Origin: Thermoleophilia bacterium SCSIO 60948
Lineage (GTDB): Bacteria > Actinomycetota > Thermoleophilia > Solirubrobacterales > 70-9
Direction of reading: 5' to 3'
Length of the DNA: 64,000 bases
Assembly (NCBI GenBank): GCA_021496505.1
Contig: CP053031.1
Coordinates: 558,001 to 622,000, forward strand
Shown: one piece after another, positions 17,250-25,524 of the stretch
Numbering within the stretch: position 1 is the stretch's first letter
How the letters are laid out: every line of letters starts with the position of its first letter
Position numbers and translations under genes: made by a program
Notes under the pieces: model-generated
What the model was told of the DNA's origin: nothing
Seen by the model: only the letters and a program-made list of their open reading frames with translations
Database searches by the model: none

Positions 17250-17795
17250 CTACCCGTTGATGATCTCTTCGCAGTCGTTGGGCACCTGGTCCCTGCTCGT
17301 CGCGAAGACCGTGTCGAAGCCCCCACCGCAGGCCAGCCGGTCGCGTGCGTTGTTGTCGCCGAAGCCGGTGGCGTCGAGCTGGTCGTCCCCGGGGCCGCCG
17401 AGCAGGACGTCCTTGCCGGCGCCGCCGTAGATGTCGTCGGAGCCGGGGCCGCCGGAGATCGTGTCGTCGCCGCCGTCGCCGAACAGGCCGCCGATGATGA
17501 ACTGGTCGTCGCCCTCGCCACCCGAGATCTTGTCGTCGCCCGGGCCGCCCTCGACGTAGTCGTTGCCGTCGCCCTGCTCGATCACGTCCTTGCCGCCCTT
17601 GCCGTAGGTCGAGTCGTTGCCGGCCTTGGCGTTGACGCCGTCGCCCTTCGACGTCCCGGTGATCTGGTCGTCGTTCATCGTGCCGTTGCACTGCTTGTTC
17701 GCCCGGCACTGGACGTCGGCGGCGATCGCGAACGCAGTCCACACCATCGCGGCGGCGGCGATGGTCCCCGCCGCAACCAGAAATCTGCGCTTCAC
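17250..17795 (-). CDS. Secreted RTX-type calcium-binding repeat protein
   Basis: The 181-residue protein has a signal peptide (about 1-26) and a run of glycine/aspartate nonapeptides: GGKDVIEQGDGNDYVEGG, GPGDDKISGGEGDD, DDTISGGPGSDDIYGG and AGKDVLLGGPGDDQ. These GGxGxDxux repeats fold as a calcium-stabilised beta-roll outside the cell. No enzymatic domain is attached. A C-terminal Cys-containing segment (RLACGGGFD...PNDCEEI), together with two Cys near the N-terminus, may form disulphides. Function unknown; a surface or matrix role is plausible. Confidence 0.75.
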   Translation of the reverse strand: MKRRFLVAAGTIAAAAMVWTAFAIAADVQCRANKQCNGTMNDDQITGTSKGDGVNAKAGNDSTYGKGGKDVIEQGDGNDYVEGGPGDDKISGGEGDDQFIIGGLFGDGGDDTISGGPGSDDIYGGAGKDVLLGGPGDDQLDATGFGDNNARDRLACGGGFDTVFATSRDQVPNDCEEIING

Positions 17796-17951
17796 CAGAA
17801 GACCTCCCCATCCGACGCCCGCCCCTACGGCGGGCCTCGCTTGAGAGCAAGCTAGCGCCGAGGGTCGCCCCTGGCTACCAACCCGGTGAACGCGAACGGC
17901 CCGCCCTCGCCGAGCGAGAGCGGGCCGTGTCGCGAGCCGTTCGGGGGCGGC

Positions 17952-19139
17952 TCAGCTGTCGAGCGCGATCTCGTGCGCCCGCCGCGCGTACATCGAGCGA
18001 CCCCAGAGGATCAGCACGAGGACCAGCGCGAGCGGCAACGCGGCGGCGGCGACGATCACGAGCACGCCGGCGGCGACCGTCAGCGCCTTGCCGGCGTCCT
18101 CGAGCGCGTCGCCCGGGCCCCAGCCCGCGCCGCCCTCGTCGTCGTTCGCACCCGGCGTGTCGGCCGACTCGTCGGAGACGATCGAGACGCTGACGTCCGA
18201 GAGCCGTGAGCGCTGGACGAAGCGCTGGAACTCCGCCTTCGAGTCGGCGACGGTCGCCGCGGCGGCCGCGACCTGGGCGCGCAGCGCCTCGGTCTCCTCG
18301 ATCGTGTCGGCCTGTTCGAGCTGCGCTCGCAGAGAGCGCAGCGCCGAGCGGTCGTCCTTCAACTCGTCCTGGGCCGAGACGAAGCCCTTCGTGATGTCGA
18401 CCGAGCCCTCGTTCAGCTCGGCGACGTTCGCGAGCGCGGAGAGGTCGTCGAGCGTCGCGTCGAGCTCGTTCGTCGGGATCGCGAGGTCGAACCGCGCCGA
18501 GGCCTCGTCGCCGCGTCCGCCGACCTGAGAGCTCTCGATGATCCCGTCGTGGGCGTTGACGACGCCGATCACATCGTCGGCGAGCCCTTGGACGTCGTCG
18601 GCGGGGGAGGACAGCGTGATGTCCGCGTCGCGCTCGACCTTGCGGGCGTCCGGCGAGCGGGCGACATCCTGTGCGACCCCGTAATTGAACTCCGACTGCA
18701 GTCGTTCGAGGTTCTGCCCGTCTGCGAGCTCGGGGATCGCGGCTGAACTCGCGGCTGAACTCGACTCGCCCGCGACGGCGCCACCCTCGTCGTCCGGCGC
18801 CGGAGCCTCGGTCGTCATCGCCGACTCCCCGCTCGAAGCAGCGCTGTCGCCACCCGACTCCAGCCCGCCCTCGTTCGGCGCCTGCGAGACCACCACCGTC
18901 ACGATCGCGATCGTCGCCGCGAGCGCGCCGACCGATCCGATCGCGTGGCGCGGCTTCACCGAGCCGGCGAGCCCGCGCAGCGAAGCGCGAACGCGCTCGC
19001 TCCACGGTGCCCGTGCGAAGCCGGGCCGCCCCTCGCGGGGGAACCCGGCCGCCGCCCACTCGTCGAGCTCGCGCGAGAACCTCTCGCTCGTCTCGGGCCG
19101 TTCGGCCCGCAGCTCGGTCTCGAGATCTTCGAGCCTCAT
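17952..19139 (-). CDS. DUF4349 membrane protein, probable anti-sigma partner of the upstream ECF sigma
   Basis: The roughly 395-residue protein has a cytoplasmic N-terminus (about 1-62, with LETELRAERPETSERFSREL resembling anti-sigma N-termini), a membrane helix (about 66-86), a Ser/Ala/Pro/Asp-rich linker, then the DUF4349 domain (about 160-320, ending in a long coiled coil) outside the membrane, and a C-terminal membrane helix followed by a short basic end. Its ATG at 19139 overlaps the sigma stop as ATGA and is preceded by AAAGGAG within the sigma gene, so the two are translationally coupled. An anti-sigma function is inferred from coupling and topology; no zinc-binding HxxxCxxC motif is present. 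Confidence 0.75.
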   Translation of the reverse strand: MRLEDLETELRAERPETSERFSRELDEWAAAGFPREGRPGFARAPWSERVRASLRGLAGSVKPRHAIGSVGALAATIAIVTVVVSQAPNEGGLESGGDSAASSGESAMTTEAPAPDDEGGAVAGESSSAASSAAIPELADGQNLERLQSEFNYGVAQDVARSPDARKVERDADITLSSPADDVQGLADDVIGVVNAHDGIIESSQVGGRGDEASARFDLAIPTNELDATLDDLSALANVAELNEGSVDITKGFVSAQDELKDDRSALRSLRAQLEQADTIEETEALRAQVAAAAATVADSKAEFQRFVQRSRLSDVSVSIVSDESADTPGANDDEGGAGWGPGDALEDAGKALTVAAGVLVIVAAAALPLALVLVLILWGRSMYARRAHEIALDS

Positions 19140-19663
19140 GCGCACTCCTTTCGAAGCTTCTCGACGACCCGGTGGACCCGGGTGCCGGCGTTGGATTCCG
19201 AGATCCCGACCACGGAGGCGATCTCCGCGTTGCCGAGCCCGGCGAAGTACTTGAGCGCGATCAGCTCGCGTTCGCGGGCGCTGAGCTTCTCCATCGCCTC
19301 GCGGACCGTCGCGCGGCGCATCGCCGCCTCGACGTGCTCGTCGGGGTCGGGTGCCGTTTCGTCAGCCGGCTCGAACCCGAGCTCGGCGTGGCGACCGCGG
19401 CGTCGCAGCTCGTCGAGCGCCGCGTTGCGGGCGATCCCGAAGAGCCAGGCGCGGTGCGTGCCGCGATCCGGGTTGAACCGATGGCGCTTGCGAAACGCGC
19501 GCTCGAAGGCGAGCGCGGTCACGTCCTCGGCCGCCGACCGGTCCCGGAGCAGACCCGCCACGTAGGCGTACAGGTCGTCTCTCGTCTCGCGGTAGAGCTC
19601 TTCGAAGAGCCGGTCCGTCGCCTCGGGCGCGGCCGCCGCGGGAGCCAGGAGGGTTCCATCCAT
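19136..19663 (-). CDS. ECF-type RNA polymerase sigma factor
   Basis: The 175-residue product has sigma region 2 (FEELYRETRDDLYAYVAGLL, AAEDVTALAFERAF, then the DNA-melting part ending GIARNAALDELRRR) and region 4 (LSARERELIALKYFAGLGNA and the helix-turn-helix IASVVGISESNAGTRVHR). It would direct RNA polymerase to a dedicated set of promoters when released from an anti-sigma factor. The downstream DUF4349 protein is the obvious candidate partner. An in-frame ATG at 19696 would add 11 mostly Arg residues; the ATG at 19663 fits the family length better. Confidence 0.88.
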   Translation of the reverse strand: MDGTLLAPAAAAPEATDRLFEELYRETRDDLYAYVAGLLRDRSAAEDVTALAFERAFRKRHRFNPDRGTHRAWLFGIARNAALDELRRRGRHAELGFEPADETAPDPDEHVEAAMRRATVREAMEKLSARERELIALKYFAGLGNAEIASVVGISESNAGTRVHRVVEKLRKECA

Positions 19664-19706
19664 GCACTCTCTACGGCGTGCGCGCCGGCCCATCACAATC
19701 CGACCG

Positions 19707-19712
19707 TAGATA
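19707..19712 (+). promoter_or_regulatory. -10 element upstream of the cupin gene
   Basis: TAGATA in the short divergent region between the ECF sigma gene and the cupin gene is a good actinobacterial -10 box. The -35 is not clear. A GAGGAGGGG ribosome-binding site follows before the ATG at 19735. Confidence 0.35.
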
Positions 19713-19734
19713 AACCCGTGAGGAGGGGACCCAC

Positions 19735-20118
19735 ATGTCCGCCTGGACGAAGATCAACTTCGCCGAGATCACCGACTGGGACGGTGCGGCGCCCGCCGGG
19801 ATCAGCGCGCGCTTCGCCCGTCGCGAGCTCGACTCGCCCGAGCTCGGCGTCAGCCGTTTCTCCTACCGCCCGGGCGCGCGCTTCCCGTTCGCGCACCGCC
19901 ACCGTGAGCAGCAGGAGGTCTACGTCGTGATCGGCGGGACGGGACACGTCAAGCTCGACGACGAGGTGGTCGAGCTGTTCGAGAACGACGTCGTCCGGGT
20001 CGCGCCTGAGGTGGCGCGCCAGTTCGAGGCGGGGCCGGACGGGCTCGATCTGATCTGCATCGGCGGTCGCCGGCCCGAGGGCGGTGACGGCGAGCGGGTC
20101 GACGGCTTCTGGGACTGA
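19735..20118 (+). CDS. Cupin-domain protein
   Basis: This 127-residue single-domain protein carries a small beta-barrel cupin core: RFSYRPGARFPFAHRHREQQ supplies cupin motif 1 (His, His, Glu ligands) and the GTGHVKLDDEVVELFENDVV segment the middle strands, with VAPEVARQFEAGPDGL at the position of motif 2. Such proteins bind a metal ion and act as small-molecule binders, isomerases or dioxygenases; the role here is unknown. It has a strong ribosome-binding site. Confidence 0.8.
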   Translation: MSAWTKINFAEITDWDGAAPAGISARFARRELDSPELGVSRFSYRPGARFPFAHRHREQQEVYVVIGGTGHVKLDDEVVELFENDVVRVAPEVARQFEAGPDGLDLICIGGRRPEGGDGERVDGFWD

Positions 20119-20143
20119 GATCGCCTCGGCGACCGTCGCGGAG

Positions 20144-21313
20144 CTAGGCGGCCCGCGCGGAGGGCTGCGACGCGAGCCGGCCTGCGACCGGCCCGATGAT
20201 CCCGACCTCGCGCGCGGCCTGACCGAGGATGCGAGCCGCCGAGCAGAGCTCATCGGTGCGATGCGACGCGCGAGCGCGCAGGCGCACCCGCGAGCTCCGT
20301 GCGGCGGCGAACGGTGCCCACAGGGCCTCGATCGCGACGCCCGCCGACAGCGCGCGCTCGGCGAGCGCCGCGGCGCGGCGCGAGTCGCCGGCGCCGACCG
20401 AGACCACGTGCCCGCCGTCGTCGTCGACCTCGAATCCCTGATCGGCGAGCGCATCGCGCAGCGCGCCCGCGTTGCGCTCGAGCGCGGAGAGCAGGCCGGG
20501 TGAGTCGGCGAGCAGTCCGAGAGCGGCGAGGGCGGCGCCGCAGGCGGGCGGAGCGGGCCGCTCCGTGCTCCACGCGGTGCGCTCGGCGATCGCCGCGAGC
20601 ATCGACCCCGACGCGCACGCGAACCCGCCCTGGCTACCGAGCGCGCCGCCGAGCGAGCCCGTCAGCGCGACCTTCGGTCCGGCCGCTATCCCCGCTTCGG
20701 CGGCGAGCCCGCGGCCGCCGCTCGACCGGACTCCGATCGCTTCGGACTCGTCGATGACGAGCCGCGCGCCGGTTCGTTCCGCGACCGCCGAGAGTGCGCT
20801 CAGCGGCGCGCTCGCACCCGTCGAGGCGAAGACGGAGTCCGTCGCGATCACGACGTTGCGGCGGCGCGCCGAGCGCAGAGCGGTGGCGAGCTGACCCACG
20901 TCGAGGTGGCGATAGCCGAGGATCTCCGCGCCCGAGGCACGGGCACCGTCGGCGAGTCCGCTCGATGCGCGCTCGTCGATCGCGACGAGGGTGCTGCGAG
21001 TCGCCGATCCGATCACAGCGGCTCGCGCGGCTTCGGAGCCCGAGCCGAAGAGGAAAGTGCGCTCGCCCCCGAGCAGCTCCGCCAGGGTCCGCTCGAGGCG
21101 CACGCCGAGAGCGCCCGGCGGCTCGTCGCCGGCGCGGGCGCTCGTTCCATAGCGCTCGGCGGCCTCGCCGGCGGCCCTGCGCACCCTCGGGTGGTCGCCG
21201 AGACCGAGCGGGTCGTCACCGCGCAGGTCGATCACGCGGCGGATGTCCGCTGCCCCTGGTCCCCCCAGGACCGCCGTCCCTCGCCCGGCGAACCGCGTCC
21301 CTTCGGATCGCAT
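20144..21313 (-). CDS. AONS/KBL-like (BioF-type) protein lacking the PLP lysine: probable pseudoenzyme
   Basis: The 389-residue protein follows the alpha-oxoamine synthase fold (8-amino-7-oxononanoate synthase, glycine C-acetyltransferase) throughout, for example DDPLGLGDHPRVRRAAGEAA near the start, GSGSEAARAAVIGS and RLVIDESEAIGVRSSGGRG. The residues that hold PLP are changed. The lysine of the usual T(F/L)(S/G)KALG motif is Gly223 in SLGGALGSQGG; the aspartate Asp188 is kept but the following histidine (DEAH type) is Glu191; and the ring-stacking His of the NHAS motif is replaced (IDERASSG). The frame is intact with normal composition, so it is maintained as a protein but is unlikely to be a PLP enzyme. 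No other biotin gene is nearby. Confidence 0.72.
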   Translation of the reverse strand: MRSEGTRFAGRGTAVLGGPGAADIRRVIDLRGDDPLGLGDHPRVRRAAGEAAERYGTSARAGDEPPGALGVRLERTLAELLGGERTFLFGSGSEAARAAVIGSATRSTLVAIDERASSGLADGARASGAEILGYRHLDVGQLATALRSARRRNVVIATDSVFASTGASAPLSALSAVAERTGARLVIDESEAIGVRSSGGRGLAAEAGIAAGPKVALTGSLGGALGSQGGFACASGSMLAAIAERTAWSTERPAPPACGAALAALGLLADSPGLLSALERNAGALRDALADQGFEVDDDGGHVVSVGAGDSRRAAALAERALSAGVAIEALWAPFAAARSSRVRLRARASHRTDELCSAARILGQAAREVGIIGPVAGRLASQPSARAA

Positions 21314-21364
21314 GGCCGAATCATCGTGGGGCCGTCGGACGGCGTTCCTGCGCCCGTCGCGATC

Positions 21365-21991
21365 TCAGGCGGGCGCGTTGCCCAGCGATTCCCACAGATA
21401 CAGGCAGGCGAGGCTTCGGTGCGGCCGCCACGGCTCGGCGATCCGCTCCGCCTCGGCGCGGTCGGGGAGCTCGTCGAGCTCGTAGAGGTTCTTCATCGCC
21501 TGTCGGATCCCGAGGTCGCCGGCCGGCAGGACGTCCGGCCGGCGCAGGTGCAGCATCAGGAACACCTCGGCCGTCCAGACCCCGAACCCCTTGACCGCGG
21601 TGATCTCGGCGATCACCTCAGCGTCGGAGAGCTCGTCGAGGCGGTCGAGCTCGAGCTCGCCGGACTCGACGCGTCGGGCGAGGTCGCGCAGGTACTCGAC
21701 CTTGCGCCACGACAGGCCGGCGTCGCGGAGCGTCTGGCCCTCCGTCGCGAGCAACTCGGCCGGTGTCGGGGTGTCCCCGCCGTAGAGGTCGGCGACGCGG
21801 CCATAGATGGTCGCGGCGGCCTTCGTCGAGAGCTGCTGACCGACGACGGCGCGGACGAGCGCGCCGTAGGGGTCCCGTGGCCGGCCACGTGTCCGTTTGG
21901 TCTCGGGAAGCCGCCCGAAGCGCCCGACGAGCTCGGCCATCCGCGGGTCGGCGATGGCGAGCGCCACCTCCGCAGAAGTCTCACCGCCCAC
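21365..21991 (-). CDS. DNA-3-methyladenine glycosylase II (AlkA-like, HhH-GPD)
   Basis: The 208-residue protein has the HhH-GPD fold: GALVRAVVGQQLSTKAAATI in the first helices, the helix-hairpin-helix ITAVKGFGVWTAEVFLM, and the catalytic aspartate in VLPAGDLGIRQAM. These enzymes excise alkylated purines to start base-excision repair. It lacks the N-terminal beta domain of E. coli AlkA, like many shorter bacterial homologues. Only three bases separate it from the enoyl-CoA hydratase stop upstream, so both are probably on one transcript. Confidence 0.86.
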   Translation of the reverse strand: MGGETSAEVALAIADPRMAELVGRFGRLPETKRTRGRPRDPYGALVRAVVGQQLSTKAAATIYGRVADLYGGDTPTPAELLATEGQTLRDAGLSWRKVEYLRDLARRVESGELELDRLDELSDAEVIAEITAVKGFGVWTAEVFLMLHLRRPDVLPAGDLGIRQAMKNLYELDELPDRAEAERIAEPWRPHRSLACLYLWESLGNAPA

Positions 21992-21994
21992 GGG

Positions 21995-22798
21995 TCAGCG
22001 GCCTTCCCAGCGCGGCTCGCGCTTCTCCGCGAACGCGCGTATCCCCTCGCGCAGGTCGTGGGAGCGAAAGCACGCCTGGCGCAGCTCGATCAGCTCACGC
22101 TCGGCGTCCTCGTCGAGCGGCTGCGTGCGCAGGACCTCGATCGCGCGCTTGTTGCCGCGCATCGAGAGAGGCGCGTTCGAGGCGATGTCGGCGGCGAGCT
22201 CGACCGTTGCGGCCTCGAGTTCGTGCGGCTCGCAGATTCGGTTGACGAGCCCGATCCGAAGCGCCTCGGAGGGGGCGAGGTTGCGGCCGGTCAGAAACAG
22301 CTCGCGCGTCGCGGCGACGCCGACCACGTCGATGAAGCGTTCGAGGCCGGTGTGGCCGTAGACGAGGCCGAGCTTCGCCGGCGGCATCCCGAGCCGGGCG
22401 CCGCCGGCGACGAGCCGCAGGTCGCAGCGGACTGCGAGCTCGAGCCCACCCCCGAGGCACGCTCCCTCGATCGACGCGATGACGGGGTAGGGGAAGTCCG
22501 AGATCGCCTCCATCGCCTCCGCGAAGGGGTGGGCGACGAGCGCCTCGGCCTCGGTGGCGAAGCTGTCGTCGGGGATCGAGCCGATGTCGTAGCCGGCCGA
22601 GAAGACGCCGCCCGAGCCGCGGATCACGAGGCAACGGGTGTCGATGCCCTCGCCGAGCCACGGAAGCAACTCGGAGATCGCGTCGAGGACGTCGTGGCCG
22701 AGCGGATTCGGGCGCTCGGGATCCGACAGCGTCAGTCGTGCGACGCAGTCGGCGGGCCGATCGAGCAGCAGCTTGCCGCCGGCGAGCGAGTCACTCAT
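21995..22798 (-). CDS. Enoyl-CoA hydratase/isomerase family protein
   Basis: The 267-residue crotonase-fold protein has the oxyanion-hole segments GSGGVFSAGYDIGSI and ASIEGACLGGGLELAVRCDL, and ends in the typical EGIRAFAEKREPRWEGR. The usual catalytic Glu of true hydratases (segment GHTGLERFIDVVG) is not clearly present on both positions, so it may be an isomerase or hydrolase. It acts on acyl-CoA thioesters in the cytoplasm. It is upstream of the glycosylase and 33 bases downstream of the biotin-carrier gene, and all three run in the same direction. Confidence 0.82.
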   Translation of the reverse strand: MSDSLAGGKLLLDRPADCVARLTLSDPERPNPLGHDVLDAISELLPWLGEGIDTRCLVIRGSGGVFSAGYDIGSIPDDSFATEAEALVAHPFAEAMEAISDFPYPVIASIEGACLGGGLELAVRCDLRLVAGGARLGMPPAKLGLVYGHTGLERFIDVVGVAATRELFLTGRNLAPSEALRIGLVNRICEPHELEAATVELAADIASNAPLSMRGNKRAIEVLRTQPLDEDAERELIELRQACFRSHDLREGIRAFAEKREPRWEGR

Positions 22799-22831
22799 GC
22801 GTGGTCCGTGGCGCTGGGAGGGGCGGGCAGC

Positions 22832-23044
22832 TCAGTCGAGGACGACGAGGACGTCGCCCTCCTGCACGGCCTGGCCTTCCTCGCACCGGATCTCGGAGAC
22901 GGTTCCGTCGTCCTCGGCCTCGACGGGCATCTCCATCTTCATCGATTCGAGGATCGCGACCGTGTCGCCCTCGGAGACGGTGTCCCCGACCGCGACCTCG
23001 ATCTTCCAGACGGTTCCGGTGATGTGCGCCTCGACGTCGGCCAT
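22832..23044 (-). CDS. Stand-alone biotin carrier domain protein
   Basis: The 70-residue protein is a single biotinyl/lipoyl-attachment domain. The modified lysine lies in ILESMKMEMPVEA, whose MKM triad marks biotin rather than lipoate. C-terminal EGQAVQEGDVLVVLD closes the barrelled sandwich. Such mini-carriers (about 70 residues) serve acyl-CoA carboxylases in actinobacteria; the carboxyltransferase at 34365-36158 is a candidate partner, but no biotin carboxylase gene is in the window. ATG 23044 is chosen over the upstream in-frame start at 23056. Confidence 0.87.
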   Translation of the reverse strand: MADVEAHITGTVWKIEVAVGDTVSEGDTVAILESMKMEMPVEAEDDGTVSEIRCEEGQAVQEGDVLVVLD

Positions 23045-23148
23045 GGCGGCGGACAATACCCCGAGCGCCGGGCCTGCGGTGCGCGGGTAACGGGGCCGCC
23101 CCGGCGGGGTTCTCTCCTGTGGGAGAAGAGGCAGCAGGGAGGCAGCCG

Positions 23149-23934
23149 ATGGCGCGAAGCGCGGAGCCGAGGATCAAGCCGTCCGTCTATAAGGACCCTC
23201 GTCCGGCGGCGGAAATGGAGCGATTCCACGCCTGGATCCGGGAGCATCCACCGGGCTGGATCTACGGGCTGGTGCGCCTGATCCTGACCCCGATCGCGCT
23301 GCTGATCTATAGGACGCGCGCGATCGACACGGCGAACGTCCCGGGGGAGGAGGGCTTCATCCTCGCCCCGAACCACTTCTCGAACATGGACCACTTCTTC
23401 GCCGGGGTCTGCATCCGGCGGAAGATCCAGTTCATGGCCAAGTCGCAGCTCTACGGCAAGAGCCGCGTCCTCGACTACGTCTTTCGCGTCGGTGGCGTCT
23501 TCCCGGTCCGCCGTGGACACCGCGACGAGGAGAGCTTCGCGACCGCCTACGCGATCCTCGAGCGCGGCGGCTGCGTCGGGATGTACGCCGAGGGCGGGCG
23601 TTCGCGCACGGGTGGGCTCGGCTCGCCGAAGCCCGGTCTCGGCCGGATGGCGCTCGAGTCCGGCGCTCCGGTCGTCCCGTGCGCGATCCATGGCTCCTCC
23701 GGTGTTCGCGGCTGGAAGCGGATGCGGTTCCCCAAGGTGACGGTGCGCTTCGGTGAGCCGATCGTCTTCGACCGTGTCGAACGCGCGGATCGGGAAGCCT
23801 CGATGGCCGCATCGAGGCAGATCTTCGACAGCGTCAAGGCGATGTACGCGGAGCTCGACGAGCACGGGCGGCGCGAGGTCGCCCGCTCGGCGCGCGAGGC
23901 TCACGGGCTGACCGGCGCGAGGCCGGCGTCGTGA
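23149..23934 (+). CDS. 1-acyl-sn-glycerol-3-phosphate acyltransferase (PlsC family)
   Basis: The 261-residue membrane-associated enzyme shows the acyltransferase motifs NHFSNMDHFF (NHx4D catalytic dyad), the GVFPVRRGHRDEES region, YAEGGRSRTG (EGxRS, phosphate binding) and the VVPCAIHGSS segment. It transfers an acyl chain to lysophosphatidic acid or a similar lipid. A hydrophobic segment (WIYGLVRLILTPIALLIY) anchors it. ATG 23149 is chosen because GGGAGG lies just upstream; the GTG at 23119 is less likely. Confidence 0.87.
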   Translation: MARSAEPRIKPSVYKDPRPAAEMERFHAWIREHPPGWIYGLVRLILTPIALLIYRTRAIDTANVPGEEGFILAPNHFSNMDHFFAGVCIRRKIQFMAKSQLYGKSRVLDYVFRVGGVFPVRRGHRDEESFATAYAILERGGCVGMYAEGGRSRTGGLGSPKPGLGRMALESGAPVVPCAIHGSSGVRGWKRMRFPKVTVRFGEPIVFDRVERADREASMAASRQIFDSVKAMYAELDEHGRREVARSAREAHGLTGARPAS

Positions 23935-23971
23935 GCGTTTCGGATGTTCGCGCCGGGGGCAAGGCGCACCC

Positions 23972-24484
23972 ATGTCGACCGGATTGATCGTCGCGATAGC
24001 CGTCGTCGTCCTGCTGGTCATCGTCGCCGCGATGGCGATGCCGGCGATGCGAAAGCGCGCGGAGCGCAAACGGATCGAGACCGAGCGCCGCAGAGACCAG
24101 GCAGCCGATCACCGTCGCGAGGCCGAGGGCCATGTCGCCAAGGCGAAGGAGATCGGCCCCCGCGCCGAGGAGCACCGGCGCGAGTCCGAGCGCCAGCGCG
24201 GGCTCGCCGAGCATCACACGAAGCTCGCCGAGCAGGAGGCCGCCAAGGCGACCGAGCTCGAGGACCGGATGCGCCGCGAGGGGCGTGGGGCGGAGTTCCA
24301 CGATCGTCGCGCCGCCGAGGTCGATCCGGACGTCGAGGCCGAGCAGACCGGGTCGAGCCGCAGGGACGTGCCCGGATCACAGGCTGAGGGCGGCGCACCC
24401 GGCACCAGCGGCAGCACCGGCGGCACCGGCACCACCGGCTCGGGCGAGCCACCGCCCTCGGCCGAGCGCGCCCCGCGCGGTTGA
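23972..24484 (+). CDS. Single-pass membrane protein with charged coiled coil
   Basis: The 170-residue protein has an N-terminal membrane helix (about 4-24), then a strongly charged helix of about 90 residues rich in Arg, Glu and Ala (ERRRDQAADHRREAEGHVAK and onward), and a Gly/Ser/Thr-rich flexible tail. The order suggests a tail-out scaffold or cell-wall-spanning protein. I recognise no family; similar short coiled-coil membrane proteins are common in actinobacteria. It follows the acyltransferase by 37 bases on the same strand. Confidence 0.6.
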   Translation: MSTGLIVAIAVVVLLVIVAAMAMPAMRKRAERKRIETERRRDQAADHRREAEGHVAKAKEIGPRAEEHRRESERQRGLAEHHTKLAEQEAAKATELEDRMRREGRGAEFHDRRAAEVDPDVEAEQTGSSRRDVPGSQAEGGAPGTSGSTGGTGTTGSGEPPPSAERAPRG

Positions 24485-24499
24485 GCTGAGCGCCGTCGA

Positions 24500-25405
24500 C
24501 TACTCGTAGCGCGGCGCGAGCCGCTCGAAGGCGTCCATGTCCTTGCCGGGAATGATCTCGGCCTGCGGATACTGGCGCGCGAACAGACGCAGCTCCTGGA
24601 GCGAGCGGCGGTAGGTGTGAGCGTCGGCGGCGGGCGGCAGCGCCCCCCCCTCGAGCTGGGATCGCGAGTAGATCGCGTCGCCCGCGATCACGAGGTCACG
24701 ATCGGCGAGCCGGCAGATGACGGCCTGGTGGCCCAGCGAGTGCCCGGGCGTCGCGGCGAGCCGCACGCTGCCGTCGCCGAACAGGTCGAAGCTGCGCCCG
24801 AAGCTCGAGTACGAGCTGATGCCCTCACCCGCGTAGGAGACCGTGCGGTAGTCGAAGGCGTAGTCGTATGTCGGCGGGTGGTACTCGGTGCGCTTCGAGC
24901 CCGAGTCCGAGGTCGCCGCGGACCATTCCGCCTCCGACATCACGAACGTCGCGTTCGGCAGTTCGGCGAGCGCCGAGACGCGGTCGAAGTGCATGTGGGT
25001 GAGGACGACGAGGCGCAGGTCTCGGATGTCGATCTCGCGCTCGCGGAGCTGCGCCGGAAGCGTCTCCGACGGCTCGAGCTGCGGGCGGGCGAAGCGCGCT
25101 AGACGGCGGCCGAGGTTCTCCTCGGGGCGAGCGACCACCGAGGAGTGGAGACCGGTGTCGACGAGCATCGGGCCGGCGCTCGGGTGGCGGATCAGGAACG
25201 AGATGACCGGGACCTCGCGCCAGCTCGCGCGCGGACTGCCGAATCCGCGGGCACGCGCTCCCTCGAGCCGGCCGCCCGGGTTCTCGAAGACACCCGGCGG
25301 CAGGGTGATGCGGCCGATCCGCATCGGCTCGACGCTGACGGTGGCGCCGGTGCGACCACCGGGGCGCGGCTCCGTAAGCGGTCTCGACTGTGCCTCGAAC
25401 CTCAT
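24500..25405 (-). CDS. Metallo-beta-lactamase-fold hydrolase (lactonase-like), altered HxHxDH motif
   Basis: The 301-residue protein resembles the N-acyl-homoserine-lactonase group of the metallo-beta-lactamase fold: MLVDTGLHSS, VVLTHMHFDRVSAL, ATPGHSLGHQAVICR and IAGDAIYS are in the right order. The signature HxHxDH reads HMHFDR, so the second histidine of the zinc-2 site is an arginine. It may be a one-metal enzyme, bind a different metal or be less active. A run of eight C occurs at about 24653-24660 within the gene. It is cytoplasmic, as no signal peptide is seen. Confidence 0.78.
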   Translation of the reverse strand: MRFEAQSRPLTEPRPGGRTGATVSVEPMRIGRITLPPGVFENPGGRLEGARARGFGSPRASWREVPVISFLIRHPSAGPMLVDTGLHSSVVARPEENLGRRLARFARPQLEPSETLPAQLREREIDIRDLRLVVLTHMHFDRVSALAELPNATFVMSEAEWSAATSDSGSKRTEYHPPTYDYAFDYRTVSYAGEGISSYSSFGRSFDLFGDGSVRLAATPGHSLGHQAVICRLADRDLVIAGDAIYSRSQLEGGALPPAADAHTYRRSLQELRLFARQYPQAEIIPGKDMDAFERLAPRYE

Positions 25406-25524
25406 TCCGCAGGCAATCTAGCGGCGCTCCTGGCCCCGAAAACGACGATGGCGAAGCGCGGGCGAGAGCTTGCCGCGACCCGCGCGAAGCTCCGGACGGG
25501 GTCGCGGGGTAGGGTGCGCCGCCG

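Noticed and set aside
24653-24660. Run of eight C inside the metallo-hydrolase gene, as a possible phase-variation site
   Set aside because: A single GC homopolymer in a GC-rich genome, with an intact frame and no surface-protein context, is not enough to suggest phase variation.
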